Shown: positions 1 through 7,726 of the stretch, piece by piece
How positions within the stretch are numbered: the first letter of the stretch is position 1
How the letters are laid out: every line of letters begins with the position of its first letter
NCBI GenBank assembly: GCA_002720125.1
Contig: PBGQ01000031.1
Location: 1 to 15,724 of the forward strand
Source of the DNA: Rickettsiales bacterium
GTDB lineage: Bacteria > Pseudomonadota > Alphaproteobacteria > TMED109
Direction of reading: 5' to 3'
DNA: 15,724 bases
The notes under the pieces: model-generated
Seen by the model: only the letters and a program-made list of their open reading frames with translations
Database searches by the model: none
Told to the model about the DNA's origin: nothing
Program-made: the position numbers and the translations under genes

Positions 1-333
1 CTAGCCGCTAATCAATTAATACAAAAGAAATTAGTTGATATGCAGTCAGAAATTGCGATAGCAGAGCAGGCAACACTTAGAGTAGGAAGACTTAAAGATA
101 ATAATAAGGCAACAAATGAAATGATTTCTATATTGAAAAGAAATAATGTTGGGAAGGCACTAGATATAGCAAGAATGGCTCGAGATATTCATGGGGGCAA
201 TGGTATAGCCGATGAGTATCATGTAATTAGACATATGATGAACCTGGAGGCAGTAAATACTTACGAAGGAACTCATGACATACATGCTTTAATATTAGGA
301 AGGAGTCAAACTGGTATTCAGGCATTCTCTTAA
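1..333 (+). CDS. gcdH: Glutaryl-CoA dehydrogenase, C-terminal part (5' end outside window)
   Basis: This FAD flavoenzyme oxidatively decarboxylates glutaryl-CoA to crotonyl-CoA in lysine and tryptophan breakdown. The frame is open from base 1, so only the last 110 residues are present; the first internal ATG (base 40) is not the real start. The stretch [10 protein letters not shown] at residues 1-10 and [16 protein letters not shown] near residues 86-101 are hallmarks of GcdH rather than other acyl-CoA dehydrogenases. The catalytic glutamate is the E of YEGTHD (residue 89, bases 265-267). HGGNGIADE, just upstream, is the usual FAD-contact region. The gene ends 3 bases from the stop codon of the convergent mmsB. 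Family assignment is by motif recognition; the missing N-terminal part cannot be assessed. Confidence 0.93.
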   Translation, partial: LAANQLIQKKLVDMQSEIAIAEQATLRVGRLKDNNKATNEMISILKRNNVGKALDIARMARDIHGGNGIADEYHVIRHMMNLEAVNTYEGTHDIHALILGRSQTGIQAFS

Positions 334-336
334 AAA

Positions 337-1227
337 TTAGTTATTTTCTAGATATTTAATTATGCCTGCATAATCTAAATTTTCAAATCCATCATTACAA
401 AATTTATCATAAATACTCTTAGCATTTTTTCCAAGTATATTATCCATATTAGCGTTTTTTGCAAGGGATTGAGCTATATTTAAATCTTTTGTAATTAGTT
501 TTGCTGCATATCCAGGTTTAAATCCATTATTTGCTGCTGAATTTTTGGTAAGACCTTTAATAGGTAAATGATTAAGCATAGCCCAAGAAGATGATGAAGA
601 AGTTGAACATATTTTAAAAAAAAGTTTTTTATCAATTCCGTATCTCTTAGATAGAAGATAAGACTCGCAAATTCCTATCATATTAATACCTAACATCATA
701 TTATTACATGTTTTTATAATTTGTCCTGAACCAGACTTGCCAACGAAAAATATATTTTTTCCAAAAAGGGACAGAATTTTTTTAGATTTATTAAATATTT
801 TTTTATCTCCTCCTACCATTATTGTTAAAGACTTATTTTTTGCTCCAGAAACTCCACCTGAAACAGGAGCATCCAATAGTCCCACACCTCGCTTAAGAAG
901 ATGTGTATTAATTTTCTTTGTAATAGAATAGTCAATAGATGAGAAATCTATTAAGTGCGTTCCTTTTTTTGCTATTTTGGCGACACCATTTTTGCCTAAA
1001 ACTACTTTTTCTAAGGATTTTCCATCAGGTAGCATAGTAAAAAAAACTGTTGTCTCTTTTGGGAGGTCCTCTATAGAATTAAGTTTAGTTATATTTTTTT
1101 GGGTAAATTTTTTATAAATTTTTTTATTAATATCAAATATATTCACATGAGTATTTTTTCTTCTAATCAAATGTTGAACCATTTGAAAGCCCATATTTCC
1201 AAGTCCTATAAATGTAAAAATTTGCAT
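337..1227 (-). CDS. mmsB: 3-hydroxyisobutyrate dehydrogenase
   Basis: This enzyme oxidises 3-hydroxyisobutyrate to methylmalonate semialdehyde with NAD+ in valine degradation. It has 296 residues, normal for the family. The N-terminal Rossmann nucleotide site GLGNMG is at residues 8-13. The substrate-binding motif DAPVSGG is at 119-125, and the catalytic lysine is K172 within GQIIKTCNN. A KDLNIA block at 247-252 matches the C-terminal helical domain. A serine run (STSSSSSW, about 208-215) sits where family members usually read closer to TSSGRCW. The start is ATG at 1225-1227, two bases after the stop of the hydrolase gene, making it the last gene of a three-gene valine operon. A related beta-hydroxyacid dehydrogenase is possible from the sequence alone, but the neighbours favour MmsB. 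Confidence 0.92.
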   Translation of the reverse strand: MQIFTFIGLGNMGFQMVQHLIRRKNTHVNIFDINKKIYKKFTQKNITKLNSIEDLPKETTVFFTMLPDGKSLEKVVLGKNGVAKIAKKGTHLIDFSSIDYSITKKINTHLLKRGVGLLDAPVSGGVSGAKNKSLTIMVGGDKKIFNKSKKILSLFGKNIFFVGKSGSGQIIKTCNNMMLGINMIGICESYLLSKRYGIDKKLFFKICSTSSSSSWAMLNHLPIKGLTKNSAANNGFKPGYAAKLITKDLNIAQSLAKNANMDNILGKNAKSIYDKFCNDGFENLDYAGIIKYLENN

Positions 1228-1229
1228 CT

Positions 1230-2276
1230 TTAAAATAATTCTTTATTGCCTAAATGTTTAAAGTGTTCAGATATAATTTCTTCTGAAATTTCCTTTATAT
1301 GAAGTGGACTCCATACTGGTTTTCTGTCCTTGTCTACAAGATTAGCTCTTACCCCTTCATAGAAGTCATGTTTAGACATCATTGCTTGACAAATTCTGAA
1401 CTCCATCGCTAAGCAATCTTTTAAAGACAACTCAGCAGATCTTTTAATTTGTTCAAATGCTATCGTCATACTGGTAGGAGATTTTTTATTTATTATAGCT
1501 AAAGTTTTCTTTGCCCAATCTGAGTCATCTTCTTTCAAGGCTTGGTATACTTGTATCATGCTTTCTTGTGAAAAGTATTTGTTAATCAAATTTTCTTCAT
1601 TATTAAGATTAGATTTAAAACTAGTACTTTTTTCAAATTCTTTTATTAAAGAATTAATTGTTATTTCATCATATTTTCTTTGGTCAAGCAAGGATTCAAT
1701 AAATTTATCTAAATCACTGTTTTTAATGATATTTGTTCCAATTCCACAATATATCGTATCCTGATAATCTAAAGTATTTCCTGTAATTGCAATATATTTT
1801 CCTAAAGAATTTTTCATTCTAGATAAAAAATATCCACCCCCAACATCTGGAAATAACCCAATTGCAGTCTCAGGCATAGCAGTAATTGTTCTTTCAGTTA
1901 CAATTCTATGACTACCATGCACAGAAAGTCCTAGTCCTCCTCCCATTGCTATGCCATTTAAAATTGAAACCCAAGGTTTTTTAAACTTACTAATAGCATA
2001 ATTTAATAGATATTCTTCTCTAAAAAAGGTATCAGAAATATTATTGTTTAATTCATTTCTAGCATGATAAACTTGTACTATATCACCTCCTGCACAAAAT
2101 GCTTTTTCGCCAGAACCTTTAATTAGAACCCCACTTACGCTTTCATCCGCCTCCCAATCATAAATTTTTTTGTATATTTCTCTTACCATATTCAAATTGA
2201 GCGCGTTTAATACACGTTCTCTTTGCAATGTAATAACCACTGTACCGTTGGTCTGCTTAATATCTATTTCATTCAT
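1230..2276 (-). CDS. 3-hydroxyisobutyryl-CoA hydrolase (enoyl-CoA hydratase/isomerase superfamily)
   Basis: This crotonase-fold thioesterase cleaves 3-hydroxyisobutyryl-CoA to free 3-hydroxyisobutyrate, which feeds MmsB. At 348 residues it is much longer than an ordinary enoyl-CoA hydratase (about 260) and has the length of the HIBCH family. The oxyanion-hole segments are FCAGGDI at 60-66 and GIAMGGGLG at 108-116. The block from about 134 to 149 (MPETAIGLFPDVGGGY) is diagnostic of HIBCH. E136 and D144 lie 8 residues apart, the spacing of the catalytic Glu and Asp in human HIBCH. The start is ATG at 2274-2276, two bases after the acyl-CoA dehydrogenase stop, consistent with translation coupled to that gene. 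In many bacteria a separate enoyl-CoA hydratase accompanies it; none is present here. Confidence 0.93.
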   Translation of the reverse strand: MNEIDIKQTNGTVVITLQRERVLNALNLNMVREIYKKIYDWEADESVSGVLIKGSGEKAFCAGGDIVQVYHARNELNNNISDTFFREEYLLNYAISKFKKPWVSILNGIAMGGGLGLSVHGSHRIVTERTITAMPETAIGLFPDVGGGYFLSRMKNSLGKYIAITGNTLDYQDTIYCGIGTNIIKNSDLDKFIESLLDQRKYDEITINSLIKEFEKSTSFKSNLNNEENLINKYFSQESMIQVYQALKEDDSDWAKKTLAIINKKSPTSMTIAFEQIKRSAELSLKDCLAMEFRICQAMMSKHDFYEGVRANLVDKDRKPVWSPLHIKEISEEIISEHFKHLGNKELF

Positions 2277-2278
2277 TA

Positions 2279-3445
2279 TTATAAATCCAAAAAATTTTTA
2301 GAAATTATTATACGCATTATTTCATTTGTCCCTTCAAGAATTTGATGTACTCTACAATCTCTGACCATTTTTTCTATACCATAGTCGGATAAATAGCCAT
2401 ATCCCCCATGAATTTGAAGAGCTTCATTACAAATTTTAAAGCATGCATCTGTAGCATATCTTTTTGCCATTGCTGAGAGGTACGTTGAATCATTATCCTT
2501 TTTATCTAACGCATTTGCTGCCTTATGGACCAGTAGTCTTGCAGTTTTATATTCTGTAAGCATATCTGCTATTTTAAATTGAATAGATTGATATTCTTTT
2601 AAAAATTGTCCAAATTGCTTTCTTTCATTTACATAAGCTAAAGATTTATTTATACAATATTTTGCAGCACCGAGAGAACAAGAAGCGATATTTATTCTTC
2701 CTCCGTCCAATCCTTGCATCGCAATTTTAAACCCCTCCCCCGTCTTACCTACAATATTAGAAGATGGTATTTCACAATCATCAAAGTTAACAGCTCTAGT
2801 TGGCTGGTTTTTCCATCCCATTTTTGACTCATTTTTACCAAAAGATAATCCATTACTATCTTTTTCTACTAATAAACAGCTGATGGAGTCAGTTTTTTTT
2901 AGACATTCTGTTTGAGTTTTTGCCATAACAAAATATAAGTCAGACTCACCCGCACCTGATATAAATGCTTTAGAACCATTAAGCTTTAAGGTGCTATTTT
3001 TTTTATTAGGTAGTGCTGATGTTTTTAGAGATGCAGCATCTGAACCAGAACTAGACTCAGTCAAACAATAAGAAGCAATTTTTTTCATAGTGGCAAGTTC
3101 TTTGATGTATTTTTCTTTTATAGCTATATTCCCAAATTCACTTAGCATCCAGGTTGCCATATTATGTATGGATAAAAAAGCAGATGTCGATGGACACGCA
3201 GCCGCCAACTCTTCAAAGATTAGTGAGGCATCAAGTCTTTTTAAACCAGTTCCTCCATCTTTTTCTGATACGTATATTGCTCCAAAACCTAATTCAGCAG
3301 ATTTTTGAAGAACATCTCTCGGGAAAGTTTCTTCTTTATCCCATTTTAAACTTTTTTCAAGAATAAAATCTCGTGCAAACTGTTTAGCAGTATCTACAAA
3401 AGCCTTTTGTTCAATTGTTAAGTCTGTGTAAAAATCTATATTCAT
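2279..3445 (-). CDS. Isobutyryl-CoA dehydrogenase (acyl-CoA dehydrogenase family)
   Basis: This FAD-dependent dehydrogenase probably converts isobutyryl-CoA to methacrylyl-CoA in valine degradation. I prefer the ATG at 3443-3445 (388 residues) over an upstream in-frame TTG at 3446-3448. Numbered from that ATG, the acyl-CoA dehydrogenase signature YCLTESSSGSD is at 126-136, QIHGGYGYL at 344-352, and the catalytic glutamate is E371 in ILEGTNEIMR. The E in the E376-like position plus the wording of VRDCRVHQILEGTNE closely resemble ACAD8. Membership in the acyl-CoA dehydrogenase family is certain. The isobutyryl specificity is inferred from that resemblance and from co-operonic 3-hydroxyisobutyryl-CoA hydrolase and mmsB; a short branched-chain dehydrogenase is the main alternative. 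It is the first gene of the operon and diverges from hemB. Confidence 0.88.
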   Translation of the reverse strand: MNIDFYTDLTIEQKAFVDTAKQFARDFILEKSLKWDKEETFPRDVLQKSAELGFGAIYVSEKDGGTGLKRLDASLIFEELAAACPSTSAFLSIHNMATWMLSEFGNIAIKEKYIKELATMKKIASYCLTESSSGSDAASLKTSALPNKKNSTLKLNGSKAFISGAGESDLYFVMAKTQTECLKKTDSISCLLVEKDSNGLSFGKNESKMGWKNQPTRAVNFDDCEIPSSNIVGKTGEGFKIAMQGLDGGRINIASCSLGAAKYCINKSLAYVNERKQFGQFLKEYQSIQFKIADMLTEYKTARLLVHKAANALDKKDNDSTYLSAMAKRYATDACFKICNEALQIHGGYGYLSDYGIEKMVRDCRVHQILEGTNEIMRIIISKNFLDL

Positions 3446-3494
3446 CAATTAAATGTAGTATTATTTTAATAATATATGTATAACTTTATAACCT
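3446..3494. promoter_or_regulatory. Divergent intergenic region, valine operon / hemB
   Basis: These 49 bases separate two divergent start codons, so promoters for both directions should lie here or within the 5' ends of the genes. The stretch is almost entirely A/T. TATAAC at 3479-3484 is a plausible -10 box for hemB, which would give a leader of only a few bases; no good -35 box is visible 17 bases upstream. No Shine-Dalgarno sequence precedes hemB. On the other strand I see no clear -10/-35 pair. The exact promoter positions are guesses. Confidence 0.35.
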
Positions 3495-4502
3495 ATGAAT
3501 AATTTTTTATCAAATTATCCTTTATTTAGAGCAAGACGACTAAGAAAAGAAAAATGGGTTCGCTCTCTGGTATGTGAAACTAATCTAGAACCAAAAAATC
3601 TTATATTACCAATATTTATTACAGAAGAAAAAAAAAGTACTGACATAATTGGGATGTCAGGCATAAAAAAATACACTGTAAATCATGCTCTAGAAGTTGT
3701 TAATAAAGCAAAAGAGTTAGGTATAAAAGCTATTGCCTTGTTTCCTGAAATACAAAAAAATAAAAAAGATATTCTTGGAAAAGAAGCGTTAAATAATGAA
3801 AATTTAGTATGTAACGCTGTAAGAAAAATAAAATCACAAATTCCTGATATAGGTATTATTTGTGACGTAGCATTAGATCCTTACACTATAAGTGGACATG
3901 ATGGCATTGTAGTAAATAAAAAGGTACACAATGACAAAACTATAGAATTATTGTGTAAACAAGCCCTGGTTAATGTCCAGGCGGGTTGTGATATTATTGC
4001 CCCATCTGATATGATGGATGGACGCATACTAAGTATTAGAAAATATTTAGAAGAACAAGGTTTTTCAGATACAATAATTATGTCTTATGCTGCTAAATTC
4101 TCATCGAGCTTATATGAGCCTTTTAGAAATGCTATATCAGCATCAAGAAATTTAGGAAAAGACAAAAAGCGATCTTACCAAATGCAATACGGAAATTTAG
4201 AAGAAGCACTTCGTGAGGTTTCAATGGATATAAAAGAAGGAGCTGACATTATTTTAATAAAGCCAGGACTACCTTATTTGGATGTCTTACATTATGTAAA
4301 AAAGACTTTTAACTATCCCACCTTTAGCTATCAGGTCTCTGGTGAATACGCTATGATACAAAACAGTATTATTGCCGGTACATTTAAAAAGGAAGATATT
4401 ATTCTTGAAGCTCTTAGTTGCTTCAGAAGAGCGGGAGCTGATGCAATATTAACTTATTTTGCTATTGATGCAGCACAGCTTGTTATAAAAGGAAACTTTT
4501 AA
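3495..4502 (+). CDS. hemB: Delta-aminolevulinic acid dehydratase (porphobilinogen synthase)
   Basis: HemB condenses two 5-aminolevulinate molecules to porphobilinogen, the second common step of tetrapyrrole synthesis, in the cytoplasm. The protein has 335 residues, the normal length. The two Schiff-base lysines are K201 (YAAKFSS) and K256 (ILIKPGLPY). FRARRLRKEKWVR at about 11-23 is the N-terminal arm seen in proteobacterial HemB. The metal-site segment at 123-137 reads CDVALDPYTISGHDG; it keeps only one cysteine and has Asp/Ala where zinc enzymes carry a three-cysteine cluster. That is the form typical of alphaproteobacterial, magnesium-responsive enzymes. The gene stands alone, divergent from the valine operon and ending one base from the stop of convergent livF, so any terminator must overlap coding sequence. 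Confidence 0.97.
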   Translation: MNNFLSNYPLFRARRLRKEKWVRSLVCETNLEPKNLILPIFITEEKKSTDIIGMSGIKKYTVNHALEVVNKAKELGIKAIALFPEIQKNKKDILGKEALNNENLVCNAVRKIKSQIPDIGIICDVALDPYTISGHDGIVVNKKVHNDKTIELLCKQALVNVQAGCDIIAPSDMMDGRILSIRKYLEEQGFSDTIIMSYAAKFSSSLYEPFRNAISASRNLGKDKKRSYQMQYGNLEEALREVSMDIKEGADIILIKPGLPYLDVLHYVKKTFNYPTFSYQVSGEYAMIQNSIIAGTFKKEDIILEALSCFRRAGADAILTYFAIDAAQLVIKGNF

Positions 4503-4503
4503 A

Positions 4504-5139
4504 CTATAGTATTTTTCCTCTTTCTATCCGAATTATTTCTGAATTAATCTTTTTTGAATAAGTTTCATCTGACTCAGTTATTAAAGCAATCAAATTCAAC
4601 TTACTCAAACTTTTTATTAATTCTACCAGCCTATCTGCTAAGGCAGGAGCTACTCCCTCAAATGGCTCGTCTAATAGTAAAAGTTTTTTTCCTACTATCA
4701 TAGCTCTTGCCAAAGAAACAAGTTTTTGTTGCCCTCCAGATAATTGGAAGGAACTTCTATCAAGGAAATTTTTAATTTCTGGTATAAACTCAAGTACTCT
4801 ATCTAATTCTTGTTTTTCAGAAGTTTTATTTTTTAGCAGCCATACCGGTGTTAATATATTTTCTCTAACATTGAGTTCTGGAACTAGTCTCCTATCCTCG
4901 GGCATATATCCTATACCTAATTTACTCATTAAATGTGAATTTGTATTTGTAAGATTTTTATCTTCAAAAATAATACTTCCTTTTCTTATTTTTAATACTC
5001 CTATAATAGATCTCATAAGTGTTGTTTTACCAGCACCATTTCTACCTATGATACTTGAAAATTTTTTTACCTTTAGATTTAAATCAGATAAAATGTTTAT
5101 ATTTTGAATATCAACATGTAAATTTTTAATTTCAAGCAT
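4504..5139 (-). CDS. livF: LivF-like ABC transporter ATP-binding protein
   Basis: This is one of two cytoplasmic ATPases powering a hydrophobic-amino-acid (HAAT) type importer. Walker A GRNGAGKT is at 32-39, the signature LSGGQ at 133-137, and Walker B LLLLDE at 153-158. GYMPEDRRLVPELNVREN, about 77-94, is typical of LivF. Two features are unusual compared with E. coli LivF. The switch region after Walker B reads ITESDE (187-192) instead of VEQN or VEHD, so the His/Gln position is a serine. The protein also ends at residue 211 just after IERGKIL, about 20-25 residues earlier than the 237-residue E. coli protein. The reading frame is otherwise intact, and I recall similar short ESD-type LivF proteins in other proteobacteria, so this may be a subfamily trait. 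It follows livG by 2 bases and has a weak AGGA ribosome site. Confidence 0.87.
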   Translation of the reverse strand: MLEIKNLHVDIQNINILSDLNLKVKKFSSIIGRNGAGKTTLMRSIIGVLKIRKGSIIFEDKNLTNTNSHLMSKLGIGYMPEDRRLVPELNVRENILTPVWLLKNKTSEKQELDRVLEFIPEIKNFLDRSSFQLSGGQQKLVSLARAMIVGKKLLLLDEPFEGVAPALADRLVELIKSLSKLNLIALITESDETYSKKINSEIIRIERGKIL

Positions 5140-5141
5140 TT

Positions 5142-5876
5142 CTATCCTACTATATATTTTTTAACATCTTTCTTTGACAAAACTTCTTGAGGATTTCCAT
5201 CTGCAATGATTTCACCATTGTAAAAAGCTATAACTCTCCTTGAAAATTTTTCTACAATCTCCATATCGTGCTCAACAAACATTACAGAAATATTCAAAGC
5301 CTCTAAGGAGGAGATAATACTTTGCATTAATTTATTCTTTTCATCTGAACTTACTCCAGAAGTAGGCTCGTCAAGTAATAAAATTAGAGGATTGCCTTGA
5401 ATAGCTATTAAAATGTCTAAAACTTTTCTTACACCTTGAGGTAAGGTGTTTGCTATCACATCCTTGCTAGATATAAGATTAAATTTTTCTAGCATATCTT
5501 CAGATAGAAGAACATTTTCTTTATTAACTGCCTTTTCACTAATTGTATTTTGTTTATTTTTTGCAACAAGATGTGCAACTATTATATTTTCCAATACACT
5601 CAGGTTTTCAAAAATCTGTGGTATTTGGAAAGATCTATGTATACCTATTTTTTTTATATCTTGAACACTTTTTTTAGTTATGTTTGACTCTTTTAGAAAA
5701 ATTTCTCCTTCATCAGCTTTAGTATATCCAGTTATCATATTACAGAATGTAGTCTTTCCTGCCCCATTAGAACCTATTACACCTATTGTTTCATTATTTT
5801 GCATGCTAAAATTAATATTATTGGCAGCAACAACTGAACCAAATTTTTTATATAAATTTTTGACTTTTAATAGCAT
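5142..5876 (-). CDS. livG: LivG-like ABC transporter ATP-binding protein
   Basis: This is the second ATPase subunit of the importer, 244 residues long. Walker A GSNGAGKT is at 35-42, the Q-loop glutamine is Q84 (SFQIPQ), Walker B ILLLDE is at 165-170, and the switch histidine is H203 (VEHDME). The SFQ segment and the NGEIIADGNPQEVL ending mark it as LivG rather than LivF. The ABC signature is degenerate: LPQGVRK at 145-151 replaces LSGGQ. Paired with LivF, this predicts one site with canonical elements (LivG Walker A and H203 with the LivF LSGGQ) and one degenerate site (LivF Walker A and Ser switch with the LivG LPQGV). Start ATG 5874-5876 abuts the livM stop codon directly. Confidence 0.9.
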   Translation of the reverse strand: MLLKVKNLYKKFGSVVAANNINFSMQNNETIGVIGSNGAGKTTFCNMITGYTKADEGEIFLKESNITKKSVQDIKKIGIHRSFQIPQIFENLSVLENIIVAHLVAKNKQNTISEKAVNKENVLLSEDMLEKFNLISSKDVIANTLPQGVRKVLDILIAIQGNPLILLLDEPTSGVSSDEKNKLMQSIISSLEALNISVMFVEHDMEIVEKFSRRVIAFYNGEIIADGNPQEVLSKKDVKKYIVG

Positions 5877-6824
5877 CTATCTAGTTTTTCTTTTAAATAA
5901 TGAACCAATGCCATTAGGCAAATAAACTATAGCAATAATTAGAATAATACCAATTATCAATTGCCAAGTATTTGGAAAATAATAAAGGGCAAAACTTCTT
6001 ATAAACTCAAAAAAAAGAGAGCCTACTATAGGTGCAAATACGTTTGCAGTTCCAGATAATATTGCAACAAAAACAAATTCTCCAGATTTAGTCCAATAAG
6101 CTGTATCTTCTGGAGTAATGTGTCCTATCAATAAAACCATCAGAGCACCTCCTAAAGAGGCAAGAACTCCTGAAATAATATAAATCTTATGAATATGTAT
6201 ATTAACATTTATCCCTAAATAAGATGACCTTATTTCATTCTCTTTAATAGCATCTAGCATTTTTCCAGCAGGAGAATTTAAATACTTCATAACACAAAAC
6301 ATTGATATACCACTAGTTACTAGAATAAAAAAATAAGATAATAAATTAAGTCTAGTAGATTCTTTATTGTATAAACCTAAATAGGAAATATCCTTTATTC
6401 CAAACCCATCTGTTGATCCTAAAGAAATACTTTTTACTATAATACCAAATAATATCATTGAAAGAGCAAGATTAAGCATAGCAAAAAAAATACCTCTAAA
6501 TTTTCGTACAAAAAAACCTAAAATTAGTGATACAAAAAAAGATACTATTATAGATATTAGTACAAGAAAAACCGCCTCAGTAATGCCTAAAAAATTATAA
6601 CACATAGCTACAGAGTATCCTCCCAGGCAATAATACATTCCGTGTCCAAAAGATATTAAACCAGTTCTCATTAACATTAATAACCCCAGAACTACAAGAC
6701 CATTGCTAAAAGAAAGGCATATAGTATTTAGACTCCAAGCAGGAAAAAAAAACCAGCTAATTAAAAAAAACAATAAAAAAAATATTAAAATAAAAATATT
6801 GAGGTCTATAGCTTTTTTAAACAT
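5877..6824 (-). CDS. livM: LivM-like branched-chain amino acid ABC transporter permease
   Basis: This inner-membrane permease subunit has 315 residues from the ATG at 6822-6824. An in-frame TTG just upstream (6825-6827) would add one residue; I prefer the ATG, which gives a one-base TGATG overlap with the livH stop. The sequence is hydrophobic throughout, with membrane segments visible at about 9-29, 40-53, 62-78, 83-105, 114-131, 161-181, 214-234, 249-278 and 287-303. GLISFGHG at 55-62 is the conserved LivM motif near the N-terminus. The cytoplasmic loop at 184-207, containing AIKENEIRSSYLGINV, is the ATPase-docking (EAA-like) region. It pairs with LivH to form the transmembrane channel. Substrate cannot be read from the permease alone; branched-chain amino acids, other hydrophobic amino acids, amides and urea are all handled by this family. 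Confidence 0.9.
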   Translation of the reverse strand: MFKKAIDLNIFILIFFLLFFLISWFFFPAWSLNTICLSFSNGLVVLGLLMLMRTGLISFGHGMYYCLGGYSVAMCYNFLGITEAVFLVLISIIVSFFVSLILGFFVRKFRGIFFAMLNLALSMILFGIIVKSISLGSTDGFGIKDISYLGLYNKESTRLNLLSYFFILVTSGISMFCVMKYLNSPAGKMLDAIKENEIRSSYLGINVNIHIHKIYIISGVLASLGGALMVLLIGHITPEDTAYWTKSGEFVFVAILSGTANVFAPIVGSLFFEFIRSFALYYFPNTWQLIIGIILIIAIVYLPNGIGSLFKRKTR

Positions 6825-7726
6825 CAAATTTTCCTAATCTCTTTTGTTCCAAAAAGTCCTTCAGATTTAAATGATAGAATTATAGCCATTACAAAAAAAA
6901 CAATAAATAATTCAAATTGTGGAAAATAAAAAATTGCTAAAGTACGACAAAATCCTATTATCAAAGCCCCGACTGCTGCGCCTGTAATACTACCTAGACC
7001 ACCTGTTACAACAACTGCAAATGCTAACACAATTACTTCTACTCCTATACCTGGCACTACTGAAATCATTGGAGCAGAGATAGCACCTCCTAAACATCCT
7101 AATATACAACCAATTAAAAAAGTCAGAATAAATACTTTATTAACATTTATACCCAGTATTGAGGAAATTTCTTTATCAAAGATTACAGTTAAAAGTATCT
7201 TTCCAGCCTTTGTTTTCTTTATCACGTAATTAAACCCTCCCCAAATGATTAAAGCTAAAAATATAATTGCTAAATCATATAGAACATATGGTAGGCCTAG
7301 AATATTTATATTTCCAAGCAACATTCTTGGCTGATAAGGAAGATATGAACTTGTTCCAAAAAAAATTTTCATTAAATCTTCAAATATTAAAAAAAGACCG
7401 TAAGTAACAAGGACTATTACTATTTCATCTCTATGATAAATTTTTGTTAAAAAAATTCTTTCAATGAATAGGCTTAGGATTATGCCTATTAATAGAGCAG
7501 ATATAGGAATAAATAATAATGTTAGGTATTGGTTATCTGTAATGTTATTCACGTACCATCCAATTAACCAAGCGTTAGTATAGGCACCAAAGGCATACAA
7601 ACTTCCATGTGCAACATTTAGAACCTTCATTACACCATAAATTAGTGTTAGCCCGGAGGCTACAAGAAATAGCCATGAAGCATAAACGAGACTATCTAGA
7701 ATAATAAAAGGTAAACTACTAAACAT
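6824..7726 (-). CDS. livH: LivH-like branched-chain amino acid ABC transporter permease
   Basis: This is the partner permease of LivM, 300 residues, and the first gene of the four-gene transporter operon livH-livM-livG-livF. The N-terminal block at 25-49, including GVMKVLNVAHGSLYAFGAY, is the classic LivH signature. The loop at 171-195 (KTKAGK through SSILGINV) is the ATPase-docking region. VVVTGGLGSITGA at 238-250 is the conserved block before the last membrane helices. About eight hydrophobic segments are visible. The gene starts with ATG at 7724-7726 and diverges from dusA across 61 bases. No substrate-binding protein gene lies upstream or downstream in the operon as seen here, although this importer class needs a periplasmic binding protein. 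Confidence 0.92.
   Translation of the reverse strand: MFSSLPFIILDSLVYASWLFLVASGLTLIYGVMKVLNVAHGSLYAFGAYTNAWLIGWYVNNITDNQYLTLLFIPISALLIGIILSLFIERIFLTKIYHRDEIVIVLVTYGLFLIFEDLMKIFFGTSSYLPYQPRMLLGNINILGLPYVLYDLAIIFLALIIWGGFNYVIKKTKAGKILLTVIFDKEISSILGINVNKVFILTFLIGCILGCLGGAISAPMISVVPGIGVEVIVLAFAVVVTGGLGSITGAAVGALIIGFCRTLAIFYFPQFELFIVFFVMAIILSFKSEGLFGTKEIRKI

Noticed and set aside
590..604. Short trinucleotide-like tract in mmsB encoding a serine run
   Set aside because: It is only about five codons, with mixed serine codons, and sits in an active-site loop that is serine-rich in the family; it is not a real repeat.
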